A stretch of 64,000 bases of DNA. Source: Phlebiopsis flavidoalba. Lineage: Eukaryota; Basidiomycota; Agaricomycetes; Polyporales; Phanerochaetaceae. The stretch lies in assembly GCA_035772785.1 (NCBI GenBank), contig JAOCPU010000013.1:186001-250000 (forward strand), in the 5' to 3' direction. The translations under genes were made by a program, and so were the position numbers. This document shows positions 29,401 to 40,739 of this stretch, piece after piece (the stretch's first letter is position 1; each line of letters begins with the position of its first letter). The notes beneath the pieces were generated by a model. The model had not been told where the DNA came from, ran no database searches, and saw only the letters and a list, made by a program, of their open reading frames with translations.

Positions 29401-30789
29401 TTCAACAGCTGCATTTCCTGATGAAAGGCCTCCATGGTAATCCAGCGGATATGCTTTGATCTTTTAATTCTGGAAAGACTAGTCTGAATTCTGTAGACAC
29501 GCGTGGGAATCATGTGTAGGACAAACCTTCGTCTGGAACTGACCCGAGAACCAGCCAGGTTTCGCGGGACAATTTCTTTACCCGACGCAGCTCACGGATA
29601 CCTCCACAGCAAGTGAGGATGAGATGATTCCTCCACAGCACAAGCAGGAGAACTAGAACTTGTTCAGAAGACCGACTCCCATCGATGATTGTGATGTCAT
29701 GTGAAGCGTACCTTCTTGACCGGATACCCTTTGGCGCTCTTATCTTTGAGACCCGCGACCACGTTGAACAGGTACACGGGATAAGAGGGGGTTCCAGGCT
29801 CACTGTGACTTTAATGAGGGCAGCGTTTGTCCTCATTTCGGCAAGTCGTTTACACGTACTCAGCTCGTCTCGCAAAGTCGTCATGATTCTTGAAGACCTC
29901 CACCATATGATAAAGCATTCCCAAGATACACGGAAGCTCCGTTGTGACCTCTTCCATAAAGTCCTGCTTCTCCTATTGTGCGTGTTTTTCTTGCGGGGTG
30001 ATATTGAAATGTGGGGCAGCGCCGGCGTCCGTGAGACTGCTACAGAGTGTGATCGGGGGAGTCAATAACTGAATCCGGTTGCAGAAAGCAATTTGGCATT
30101 TACCATAGCAAATCGTGCTTCGAGGACGCAAATCTTCATGGCTTCGACAATGTAGTTTGACGTGGCCATTAGCGGCACGAACCACCTTGCAGTTCTCAAA
30201 GTATACCAGTGGAGCTGGTGCTTCGGGGAGACGAAGTTTCGGCACAATGTGCCTGTGACCGCATATAAACGGCGCAAATTATCTTTGTGAAATACCATAT
30301 ACTCTACCTTGGAGTACATGTATAAGCAACCTGCCCGCGCTATTGGTGAAAGCGAAAATTCTGCGTCACGGTGCTCGAGCCCCTCTAGGAGTCTTTTCCA
30401 CATGTGCTTTTCTCTGGTTGAATGTACTGTCTATCCATCCTATAGAGTGCTCAGTGTCTCAAAAGCTGAGAACGCGCGACGCGTGGGAATGCATACTGCC
30501 TTGAAATGATCCTTCCCATGCCCTGAGGTTCTCGGCAAACCTGTGGCATCTCGACATACGAGGGGAGTAAAACTCTTCGATCTACATTTCATGAGCGTGT
30601 CTTCGTCATCGTAATGAAAGTTGTAATAGGACTGCTACTTTCTCAGCGGCGCATGAGAATGCAAGACAGTGGCAGGGTCGCTGTAGGACGTGCCTTGGGC
30701 TTTGGAGCCGAGCCAACCATGGCGTCTCAGCTGGCCGAGTGTGATGAAGAGTCGAAGGTTGACTGGCTGCTGTCCGGCAGCCATGCCAT
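26500..30789 (-). CDS. FAR11: Far11/STRIP-like STRIPAK complex subunit (N1221 domain)
   Basis: Scaffold subunit of the STRIPAK phosphatase-kinase complex, which in fungi controls cell fusion, septation and TORC2 signalling. Minus strand, N to C: two ATGs (30789, 30784) ahead of a linker with APKPKARPTATL; the N1221 start DDEDTLMNEIEEFYSYVEMP and AENLRAWEGSFQGS at about 30.55 kb; an intron with GTATGC donor; KAHVEKLLEGLEHRDAE (30.37 kb); another intron; SPKHQLHW, FENCKVVRAANG, NYIVEAMKICV; FNITPQEKHA (30.0 kb); CGGIRELRRVKKLSRE (29.6 kb); SLSLWQMWRTREE (28.9 kb). The C-terminal half has LTGQILLDTNCLLLILKMF (27.95 kb), YNTKRYGAVAAHQSTTGGHR (27.03 kb), APDPTIFMHYVTEDIAF (26.83 kb) and SPSESIVSIGEL near 26.6 kb. 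Frames shift often between these islands. The exact stop is uncertain. Confidence 0.83.
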
Positions 30790-32236
30790 CCTGAGATGAG
30801 TCCCCGCATTGGAATAGGGACGCAATTGGGGCGATGATCCATGATTGTCGCTGGTGTTTTCGGGCTGCGATACGCAGAGATTGCCGGGTAGAAATTAGCT
30901 GTATATTATGTTTGCATGCAGCACACCACGCACTGTTACGTGGAATCAACGACCGCGGCCGCGTGCAGAGGCCTGTGGGACGTGACGGCGCGCCTTCATG
31001 GACGTTGTGCATCAACGCGCGACGAGACCGGTTGCAGCCTGCGATCAATTATTTGGCGCCCCATTAAACGCCAGACATTGTGGCTTTCGCATGACGCTCG
31101 CGGTCACCGGAAATGTTTTTTTTAGACACGAAGGATGATGTTTGCCGAATTCATTAGCTGGGTTTCAGGAGATGGGTGTTTGTCATGGGGTGCGACCAAC
31201 GACAGTGGATGGAGCGGATAAAACAGTCACAAGGTCGCCGCCGGGTAAAATGTTCTCACAATGCTCAGAAACACGTCGTGGCGATGGTTACGAGAATATC
31301 TGCGCGCCGAGAGCCTTGTAGGCTCGCAACGCACGCTTGCGTGAATATGGACGGCTCCCCTCCAGGGAAACGAGGGCGGTGTTCCAGGCGGGCGTCGCGA
31401 GACAGAAAAGAAAGCAGGCCTCGCGCAGATGTTTTGTTTGTTGTTCGGAAGACGGTGGTCGAGTCACGACGCGTCTGAGGCATGCGCCAGGGCCTGCGAG
31501 CGCGAGCAGATGAACTCGATGGGCCGGCCGATATAGGTGGTCGGGGCGCTGATCCGAGGTGCGGCCAATTAGGCGTGCCGGGGAGACCGGGGGACGGAGA
31601 CTGGAGACCGCAGCCGCCGGCTCAACAAGGCCAGGGCCGAGCGCGTTGACGTAAGCACGCGCGCAAGAGAAAAGAAATGGTTCAAAAAAGTCTGCAAGGC
31701 TTTTCGCCAGTCACCACCTCGAAGGATCGACATCCCCTCGGACAAGCCCCGTCGAGTCGATCCCCTCGTTGCTTGCTCCCGCTTTCTCCCATCGACGACG
31801 ACGACAACGACTAACTACGGCGACCCGACAGGAGAGGGCGTTCACTTCCCCCTAACTCCCGACCAAAGCGATTCTCATGAATCTGCCCGGCCGGAGACGA
31901 GCTGCCCACTCGTGGGCCCATTGTCTGTCAAGGCGGCCACCAAGTCCATCACGGCCACGAAAGCTTTTCGCGCTCTCGCTAGAGTAATCGTTGTCTCTTA
32001 AAAAGGCACGCTCCTTCGCTGTGCGTTTGCCACAGGACTTCGTCTATTCCGCCACCTTCGCCCAGTCCGACCTCGTTCCTGCCCTCTATCACGACCAACT
32101 TTACGACCGGTCTTCTCTACCTCACCCTCTCTCGACTCCCTCGCGAACTCAGCACGGAATCAGCGGCAGGCCATACCCTCACCGTTCCTTCCGCGCAGCT
32201 CGCAAGTGGCTATCACAGCCGCCCTTACTTCGCAGA
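30790..32236. promoter_or_regulatory. Divergent upstream region FAR11 / cyclin
   Basis: About 1.4 kb. From 31.65 to 32.2 kb the plus strand is C/T-rich, typical of a long fungal 5' leader. A CCAAT sequence is at 31563-31567. A minus-strand frame at 31265-31483 and a plus-strand frame at 31176-31478 have no recognisable content. Confidence 0.4.
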
Positions 32237-34773
32237 TGCCAGTTCCAGTCCCCGTATACTCCAAGCCATCCGCGCCACCCCGTCATCAAGACCCATCGCG
32301 CCCGCGCTGAAGACGAGAACGTGCCGCCACTCCGTCTTCCGACACCTGACGAACTCTCTCCCACAGCCCCCCACGGGGCCGCCTCCCGCGTTCGCGTCCC
32401 GGGAAGAGTGGATCAGCTCCCTTCCTTCCTGGCGGAGGAACAAGCCACGGCCGCATCTGGGAGGAAGATATACGTGCCTGCGATTCTGGTAAGCAAGGGT
32501 TTTTCAGGAAGGGTTGGCCGTTGCGGGCAACGCAGCGGTCATTAAAGGAGCGCCAGCGCAAGCAGTGCATTCCGCCCGTCTCGACACTCCTTGCTAGTGC
32601 GGATAGACTGAACGCACCCATGGCCTCACTTTGTTGAAGAAGATGGCGGATGAATGAGATGAGCCCGGTGGATTCGGTGCTCGGATGGCAGGGCGAAGCA
32701 GGCTCAGTGACGACGAGGACATGAACGTGGAGTCTACCTCTGGCTCCGTTGCGTACGCTGTCGGCCACCGCCAAACTCAGGGCGCCAACGCATGAGTTGT
32801 CGCCGCCGAACAGCATACAATCGCCACTGCGAAACGTGGCGCGTTCAGTCCCCGTCTACGAGAACCGCCTCCCCGGACAACGATCCCGCGTCAAGCCCGG
32901 CCGGTCCTAACACGCCGTTCGCTGACTACGTCGTATCGGGCAGGTCGCGTCTCAAGCCGCCCCAATCAGAAGGAGTGCTATAACCCCATGTACAATACGG
33001 CTACCCCGAGAGTACTGCTGGCTAACGCTCAGTGCTTACCAGTGCCAGCATTAAACGTTCCCGCTGAACAGGTCGTCCCATCAGCTTTTCCCGTCCCCGA
33101 GCCCGTCGTGACGCCCACCGCTAGCACCACGTACAAGAAGCTCGCCGAGCCCCTCGCCGACTGGGTTGACCAACTTCGTGTGGAAGGTCTGTACCACTGG
33201 TATGAGCCTGCCGCCCAAGTACTACCAGCCCCAGTACGTTGTCTTCCATTCTATAGTCCTTCCCCGCGCCGCAGTCTAACTGTTCACAGTTTTTCAGGGT
33301 GTTCCACAGCCAGTACGCCCAAGCCAGCCTCCCAGCCACCTCACGCGCTCCATTCACGCTATGCTGCTGTCAACGCTGCTGCTGCAGCCCTCCGCAGTGT
33401 TCCTAGCGCTGTTTCTACATTGTTCGGCTGCCCGTGTTCTTTGGGCCTGTCAGCTTTGGTGGTCCGGACAGGTGCGGGAGATGCGCTTCTGCGCCGAGCT
33501 GCTTGGCGAGCCGCACCTGGTACTCGATCGTGACTCTATCGAGTCTTTTGCTCTCCATTCCGGCTGGTTCTTCTGGGCTGTATGCTCGCGAACAAGTTGG
33601 CTGGATGACCACACGTTTTCTCGAACAAGACTTGGTACGTCAACACAACAGCACTGCTTGTGTGTTAGTAGTATTTTTGTTAACCCCAAAGACAGGCACA
33701 CCATCTCCAACGTTCCCGTTTACTCGCTGAACAAGTTGGAGTCACTTGCCCTCGATCTGTTCGCTCATGATCTGTCCATCTCTCCCCAAGGAGTGGGCTC
33801 GCTGGCTGGGACAGCTGCAGAGCTACCACAAGTCTTTGTCGTCGCCTGAGCATGGCCCCAGCCGATCTCCAAGGCCTTCCACGAGCCCTCACAACATCGT
33901 GCGTAAAAGCCATCGACGACCTTATCGACGAAAGTCACCGCGGCAAGGCTGAAAACTACCACGTCAACGGCACCCTGAGCCCATGTTCTACCGGTCTCGA
34001 GGACAAGAAGGACACCGTGTTCCTTCAGATGCCCGAACAGATCTCGATGTACTTGAGATCGACTTGGATGAAGATGGACCTTTGAGAGAAGAGTATTGTT
34101 GCCGAGGAGACGCGTCAGCGGTTGCCAAGGGGGAACTCTCGGCCCTGCATCGGTCGCCTCGCATTCTCAGGAGAGGGCTGTTCTCGTCGACAAGAACCTG
34201 CCACGCCGCCTGCGAAATGGAGCCCTGCTGCGGATGAGCCGATCTTTTCCGCTACGCGCAGGCCGCTCTCAGCAGTAGCGTGTGCAGTCGCCCCTCAGCC
34301 CATCGCGCACGGGCATGTGGCTGCAGCACCCGCTCCGATGCCTGCCCCCTTTCACCAGGCGTTGGACATGAGCCGCCGGATCTGGCCTGCCGACGAGCAG
34401 CTCGCGAGACCGCCGTACGCCGCAGCTGCTACTGCCCCGGTGTTCGCGGCCCCAGCGCTGCGTACGCCGCATACGACTATCCGTACCTGCACACGCGGTG
34501 GCGCCCCCGGCGCATTCTCGCTCGCATCGCTGTCGTACGGCCCGCAGGCCGTCGGACAGGCTCACGGTCACTACCGCTCGTACTCGGCAGTCGCGCTATG
34601 ACGGCTTGTGGCGAAGTGTCTTACACCACCCATTCTCGGCCGCCGACCCCCAACCCGCCCCGTCCGCCCCGCCTGCCCCCTGGGCAGCGCCGCCATACAG
34701 CCAGGCGCTCTTCCCCCCTCTCTACGACTCGTATCTGTATGATTTCCGTTCCCGGCCCCTAGTGAAGGTGTGA
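32237..34773 (+). CDS. Pcl/Pho80-like cyclin (cyclin N-terminal domain protein)
   Basis: Regulatory partner of a Pho85-type cyclin-dependent kinase, inferred from the cyclin box. Layout: Pro/Ser-rich N-terminus from the ATG at 32237 (MPVPVPVYSKPSAPP); a conserved REEWISSLPSWRRNKPR block near 32.42 kb; a Ser/Thr-rich linker; then the cyclin region at 33.1-33.85 kb with TYKKLAEPLADWV, LLLSTLLLQPSAVFLAL, LGCMLANKWLDDHTFS (split over frames), ISNVPVYSLNKLESLALDLF and DLSISPQ.W..WLGQLQSYH. The C-terminal tail is low-complexity Ala/Pro/Tyr-rich, ending at SYLYDFRSRPLVKV (stop about 34773). Several frame changes occur, some around the cyclin box. Start choice: upstream sequence is C/T-rich leader, and the family opens with a similar short Pro-rich peptide. 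It lies head to head with FAR11. Confidence 0.77.
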
Positions 34774-37136
34774 AGAGGATCACCTGCGTATAGACGTTTA
34801 TGCGAGAGGCATAGAAAGCCGCATCGCGAGGCCTCGCTGGAGGCTCCTTCCGCGTATATCCCCTTTCCTCGTTCCTTATTGTTACTCACCGCCGCGGCTG
34901 CATCACCCGTAACTCGGCATACTCGCCGACATGGACGCCCCCTCGCGGCATGCGCGTTCGCTCGTCCATTCGCCCATTCTTCGCTCCCCTTTTCCGCACA
35001 TGCAGCTGCCCTATTCTCGCATCGGTTCTGTCTCTCGGGGTTCTCCAGTCTCGTCTCGTCTCTCATCCATTGCCTCGGTTTCTTTCCCAGTTTCGTCATC
35101 AAACATTACTGGGCCTTCCCACTACCCGACGACATATCCATCCTGTCCTCGGGATCGCCGCCATCAAGAATTATCTCTTTCGCCCGCCATGCGCCTCGAA
35201 AGCGACCATCGCATCGTATCTATTGCTCTAGTGCATCGCGCTCGACATTTATCGATTCTACGCAGACCCATTTCGCACGCGCCATAAGATACTCGAGATC
35301 GGCCCCGTCGGACGTGGTCAACACTTGGCCTCACAGATGGCGCGCATTCAACACGACAATAATTATGCCACAGCTCCCCATATCCTTCATTGCGCCTCTC
35401 TTCCGCGTAGGAGACCCCTGGCTGTGTACAGTCCTCTTCCGCCTATTATTGATACGCTTTTGAGCTAAACTATTCGTTCACGCCTCGTTCAGATTGTCTC
35501 TTTCCCACGGGCCGCCCTCGCACCCATTCTTTGTGCAGCGCGCGCGTCCTGCGTTCATGTTTCTCTGACCTCTTTCCGTCTGTTTTCCCCTGTAGTGTTT
35601 TCTTTTTCTTTCTCATCGCCTCATCAGTATATGACAAGAAGCAAAGATGCGAACGCTAAAACAAACGGAAAAGGCTCACGAAAATATTTTTGGGGTTCCC
35701 GCATCCCCTTCTCATCCCTCATTTCTACACATATCCCCTCTTCTCTTCGCTCCGCTTTTACAGTTTTTGAACGTTCCGGTTTACAACGCTCACCCGCCGC
35801 ACCCCTCTACACACACATCCGCCCGCACCCTCTCCAACTTCACAGCATCCGTGCCTCTCCCTCCCCTCCCGTTTACATCGATCCGCCCGCGTTTCCACGG
35901 AGCAATCGCTCGTACACGGCGTCTTTGCGTAGTTGCTTACCTCTTGTTTCAGTGTGTAGTGGTAGCTATGTGAAATGAAAACAGTGCTGCGCGGGGTCCT
36001 CGCGGTGGTGGGTGCACTGCTGTGGGCCTCTGCTTCTCCGACACAATTCATGCCGGTAAAATGGCACCTATATTGCGTGGAAACACTTTCCCAAAAACTA
36101 ATCATTTTTTATTGCTAATGGCCACCGGGGAGATTAATATCCCCAAAGGCCACACGGGCTGAAAGCTCGTCGTTGCAGGACCGGCCCCCCGATGATTGTC
36201 GAGCGTTGGATTGGCAGACTTGGCAGAGGGACATCGGATTCCCAGAACACGAAGATCATCAATATTTAGGACAGCTTGTATATGGCAGGTCCATAGAGAA
36301 CTGAGAACACGACAAGATATGAGAAAAGGCCGCAGGGCCACGTTGGACGACGCAGGTCTGGTCACATCAACGGCGAGCCAATAAACGGCGGCGGAGCACA
36401 CAACATCCTAGTCTTCGCGAGACCTTCCCCTTTCCTTCCTTTTCCCTCCCATCATGAGCTTCAAACTCCCAAGACCGCTCACACCCAAACCAGATAAAGC
36501 GGCCCCTCTTCCAGTACTACAAGTCCGTGTACGACCCACAGACAGCCGCACAGTAGGCCCCAGCAATGCCCGTCGCTAGGCCCCAGCACCCCGTCACCAC
36601 GGCCCCAGCGCCCCCGCCCCCGCCTCCCAGCGCCTGCGTCACGTCCTCCGCGTCCGCGCTCCCCTGCACCCAGCGCACGCAGGAGGCCGTCTGGGGCCGA
36701 GAGTGCCGTCCTCTACGCAGGCCGCCACGGCGCAGGCAGCTGCAGCCTGCGGCGAGGGGCGATGGTTCATAGGAGAGTCTCGGCACGTGTCCATTTCTCT
36801 TGTTTCGGTGGCTCATCGGCGGCGCGCGAACGCCAGAGTGGTATGCGACGCATCAGGACCATACGCCCGACGATCGACGGGGAGCTAGCCGTGCGGCGGC
36901 GCTTGTGCAGCGGTATCCAGCAGGGTCGTGGTATACCTTCGCAAGTCTCTCGCGGTGGGTCCGCTAATCAACGATCGGCGGAGAGAAAGAGGGTGCACAG
37001 GACGTAGAGATGGCGCAGTAAGAGAGTACAAGAGAGAGCACAGCAGAGGAAAAAAGAGTACGGCGAGCAAATCTGTGAGTGTACCGACGTGCCGTGAATC
37101 CTCCTGAGCTTTGAACTCATTTCGGCTTCTCTCAAA
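34774..37136. other. Long 3' leader / intergenic interval with unassigned ORFs
   Basis: 34.8-36.0 kb is strongly C/T-rich on the plus strand and probably holds the cyclin 3' leader. At 36453 a short frame opens with MSFKLPRPLTPKPDKAAPLP, which looks like a genuine small-protein start, but no continuation is convincing. On the other strand, 36517-36816 encodes a Gly/Ala-rich hydrophobic stretch (VVTGCWGLATGIAGAYCAAV). I cannot decide between them. The leader or first exon of the next gene probably lies after 36.8 kb. Confidence 0.3.
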
Positions 37137-38176
37137 GTGTGGCCGTCGCTCACCAAGGATATCATTGAGAAACTTGCGTATTCTGTGAGGGGAACAAAGG
37201 CCATCGACTCGTCACTCCCAATACCGGCTTCCATCGAGATATGGTCAAAACGGCTTGGAGTCCCAGCCTCTGAGATTGAAGCCCTCTGGGACGACGACCC
37301 CCTACAATCCGGAAAAATGACAAAGAAACGGTGAGTTTGCGAGTTGTGTATGCGCTCGATATGTTCTCAATATGCCCAAGCGTTGCGTCGCGCGAGAAAC
37401 AGAAGCCACCTACATCTCCAACCACCCGAGGCACAGCATCGACAGAGCCTTACCCTGCCCGCTCCGTAGCTCCAAGCCAACGACGCCCTCGACGCCCATG
37501 CAGATCGATGCCTCTACCCCTCTCCGCAATCCAGCTGACGACCAGTCGGCCCAACCCAATTGTCAAGCAGCAGCCGTACAGCCCAGTCCAAACACATTCG
37601 TACCCCTCGCGTTTCCCGATCGCCTGTCCGTCCCGCCTCCACAGCATGCTGTCTACCCCCAACAGTTACAATTCGTTCCCGCCATATCAGTATCTTCCCC
37701 TTGTTGAAATCAGACAGTACCAGCCCCACCAGCCCAAGATCGAAGCCAGGCAGTACCAGCCTCCTATCCCTCGCGCCCGTTCGCGCAACCCACCGCGCAA
37801 CCTCAACCAACGCCACCCAGTCGAGGCTCCGGCGCACTGTTGCAATAACCCCCGCACCGACGCTCAAGGACAAGCTCACTGGGGAGCTCGTCGCCGACAG
37901 CAAAAGAGCTCGACCTCTCGCTGCCCGCCGCCAGCAGAAGGTGAACGAGGATTATCCGACTTCGACGCCCAGTTCGCGCCGTTCGAGACGATGACGGATG
38001 CGCGGGCTGCTGCAATGCATGGCGCAGCGCGCACCGGCGGCGTAAGGCGGGTCACAGCGGCCGCTCGAGCTGCCGATGGACCTGCAGCAGGCTCGAGCTG
38101 CCCGATGGTGGCGGAGCCCGAGGATTACATGATACGCATGTTGGATTCCGATATCGATCCCATATCGTGGCAGTAG
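37137..38176 (+). CDS. Uncharacterised Pro/Gln-rich protein
   Basis: Not recognised. The first exon has a compact, conserved-looking domain (SLTKDIIEKLAYSVRGTK, SLPIPASIEIWSKRLGVPAS, EIEALWDDDP), helical and reminiscent of a small DNA- or protein-binding fold, and ends with KMTKKR at a GTGAGT donor (37331; intron to about 37380). The rest is Pro/Gln/Tyr-rich low complexity with frame changes at about 37.5 and 37.7 kb, then a C-terminus ending EDYMIRMLDSDIDPISWQ (stop 38174-38176). The composition suggests a nuclear regulator, but this is inference. The true start may lie upstream of 37137. Confidence 0.5.
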
Positions 38177-39211
38177 TGTGTGCTCGCGTTCGCGACTCCG
38201 TTATTGTACTGTCTCATCAGCGACTTTTGCAGAGCGGTGTGAGTGAACTTCGAAACGGTAGCGCTTCGTCTGCTGCCGGCTCTGTGATGGGGAACCCAAC
38301 GTGAAGCTTGCGGTCGTGCGCCGCTAGGACGATCCTGTCGTTTTGCATCGCTGGCCACGTCTTCTCCCTCCTAGTGCAATCTCTCCGCGTATCTTCTTGT
38401 TTATGGCATCGCCCAAATCTGAGTCGCTCTTTCTGTCCCTTTCTTGTCACAGCCGTTGCCATGATGGCTGCTCGTGTTGTACCGCCTAGTCCGTCCACCT
38501 ATCCTTATTCCCATCTCCGCCGACGCTGTCTGCGTTCCCTATATTTTAATCAATCCTTTTTATTGCCCGTATTCTATTCGTACATTATACGATTTTACGG
38601 ATACTTAGCCCCATGGGATCCCTCTTCTCCCTTATAAGCCTTGTCTCTGTGAGATATTGCCCAGGCCCAATCCGTTCGTCTATCCTTATTCTCATCCACA
38701 TCTCATGTTTTCACACTGTAAACAGCTTCACCATTCAAGCTGTACCTATTTTAATCGTAAATTAGACAATCGTTATGACAGCCCCATGAGGTATATTCCA
38801 AAACAAACTGTACTTCCATACCGGCCCGCCACACACGTCCGACAGACACGCCGTGCCCATTCAGCGGCCCTCGCGTCCCTCAGCGGATCTGAACGCGGAC
38901 ACTCGTCGGCCGGGAGACAGCGACCACACGATCACGTCTGGGACGACGCCGCTGAATGGCAAGGTCTATCACTCACACGTAATGACGAAAGCCCGTGCTG
39001 TCGCATTTGCAGGTATAGGGTGGATATGGAGTGTAGGATGGTTTAAGCTACTGTGCTCAACACGCGTCAGTGTGAAGAGTTGCTGTTTATCCGCGGCTCC
39101 AAACTGCAAGCGACCGGTTTTAGGCTTGGGGGCCGCAGGCGTAGTGTGCGAGATTATTTAAGGCGGTGTGATTTGGGGCTGGAGGATGTGAGCAGTCGAG
39201 ATCAGGTAAAG
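38177..39211. other. Intergenic interval with a partial tandem similarity
   Basis: Mostly noncoding C/T-rich sequence. Two blocks (about 38485-38620 and 38660-38800) share, in the same order, CTATCCTTATTC.CATC, a TATTTTAAT element and AGCCCCATG, suggesting an old degenerate duplication. A plus-strand frame at 38853-39161 contains NGKVYHSHVMTKARAVAFAG and a hydrophobic end; it is protein-like but unassigned. Confidence 0.3.
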
Positions 39212-40386
39212 ATGAAGACTAGGCATTTTATTCTACGCTCCTGGATGGGTGTGTGCGCATTGCGGCTGGCTCACTGTAAGTATTTTTTCACCAGTTTTGT
39301 GGATATTGAGCTGACTTCTCGATTTATAGACACGTTCCCTGACTTTATCGTCAACAACACGTACGCTCCACCACTTCTACCCACGCCACACCGATACTAA
39401 CAAGTTTCCAGCGTCACCCCCGACTAGGGAGTATGTCCGCATCACTGCCAACCACTACAGCAATGGCCCCGTCCGCTCTTTGCATCATATTCCATCACTA
39501 CACATCACAACCCAAATTAGCTCACACAAACGTCAACGATCCCCCCGAGTTCCGCTGCTACGAGCTCGACCTCACCAACACCGCAAGCGAGACGAGCATC
39601 CGCGACCGTCGCCGCGGGTTCGACGGTCGGGTTCAACGGCCGACAACACGATGGGCGGCAAACCCCGGGGTAATATTTTACAATTTATTTTCGAGAGTGT
39701 ATTTTTGTTGACCTGAGGTGCAGTATTTTGACGCGTACATGACCAAGGCGTCGCCAGCTGCAAACTCGGAGGCTGCGGGCACGGGGGGCAACACTTGGTT
39801 TAAGATTTGGGAATGGCGCCGCGTTGGACAGCGAGCACAGGATTGATTTTCGATTCGAGAGTATGTACTTATCCATATCAGCAGATCGTTTATGCTAACG
39901 AAATTATGGCAGAGTGCAGTCTGTGAACTTCACTATCCCCAAGAATCTCCCCGAGCGGCCAGTACCTCATCCGCCCTTTGAAACAGATCGCGCTCTGCAC
40001 GTTCGCGAGCACGTACCATAGGGCGCTCAAGTGTGTATTGACAATTTTCTCCCTGTCGCACTGATTGGCTGACCAATTGTGTAGTTTATATTATCGGTAT
40101 CGGGTGCGCTCAGTGGTTAAAACGTTCGTCAATGGAGGAAGCTGGCACCCCTGGCCGTGGACGGTTGCTATTCCTGGCGTATATACGGCTACGAGCTGGT
40201 ATTCTTATCGTTATGTCCATATGTACGCCCCATGATGCCATATATTTACTCCATTTAACATGTGGCGCGAAGAATATTTATAATTTACCCGCCAATTATA
40301 CTCGTGGCTACCAAGCCCGTGAGGAGTACCTATTAATTACCGAGTTTCGAAGACGATGGTTTCTTGCTAACACATTCATGTACTAA
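39212..40386 (+). CDS. AA9 lytic polysaccharide monooxygenase (secreted, cellulose-active type)
   Basis: Copper-dependent enzyme that oxidatively cleaves cellulose or related glycans outside the cell. Exon 1 encodes a signal peptide (from 39212) ending LAH. The His becomes the mature N-terminus and first copper ligand, and the intron (39276-39329) falls one codon later, giving HYTFPDFIVNN. Intron 2 is at 39361-39411, with a CTAAC branch site. Then EYVRITANHYSNGPV, FRCYELDLTNTASET, VAAGSTVGF, intron 39670-39723, YFDAYMTKASPAANSEAAGT, WFKIWEW, VNFTIPKNLPSGQYLIR, and an LHVASTYHRAQ segment with the second metal-site region. The C-terminal part (AIPGVYT-like, then NIYNLPANYT) is recognisable but frame-broken. 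An extra A at 39426 turns a TGG codon into TAG. No cellulose-binding module is seen. It sits among housekeeping genes, not in a CAZyme cluster. Confidence 0.88.
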
Positions 40387-40739
40387 GCCGGACTGCCGTC
40401 TGGTCAGGCTGAAACCCTTTCCACGCAAGGCGTGGCTTTTTTTTTGGGGGGGGGTGAATGGCCCACAAGGCCAACTTTCGCGGTGTTGAGAATAGCGGAG
40501 AGCGTGCGAGGCACGCCTCGTGTCTAGCCCTGATGGTCCCTTCCTCTCAACTGAAACCTCTCGTGAAGCATCAAACATCGTTGATTTCTACATAGTTGTA
40601 TACACGGTTTCTATCTGTACAAACGTTGTATCGATTGCAGTTATACCTTTCGTGGCGTCCGCCTAGATCCTGACGACAATGAAGGGCACCTATGTATCGC
40701 AGGGCAATCGAACCAGGGTTACGACCACCATCCACGTGA

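Noticed and set aside
36453..37007. Possible CHCH-type mitoribosomal protein (a CX9C spacing and a Pro-rich start)
   Set aside because: The C-terminal signature of that family is missing and the spacing occurs once in a low-complexity frame.
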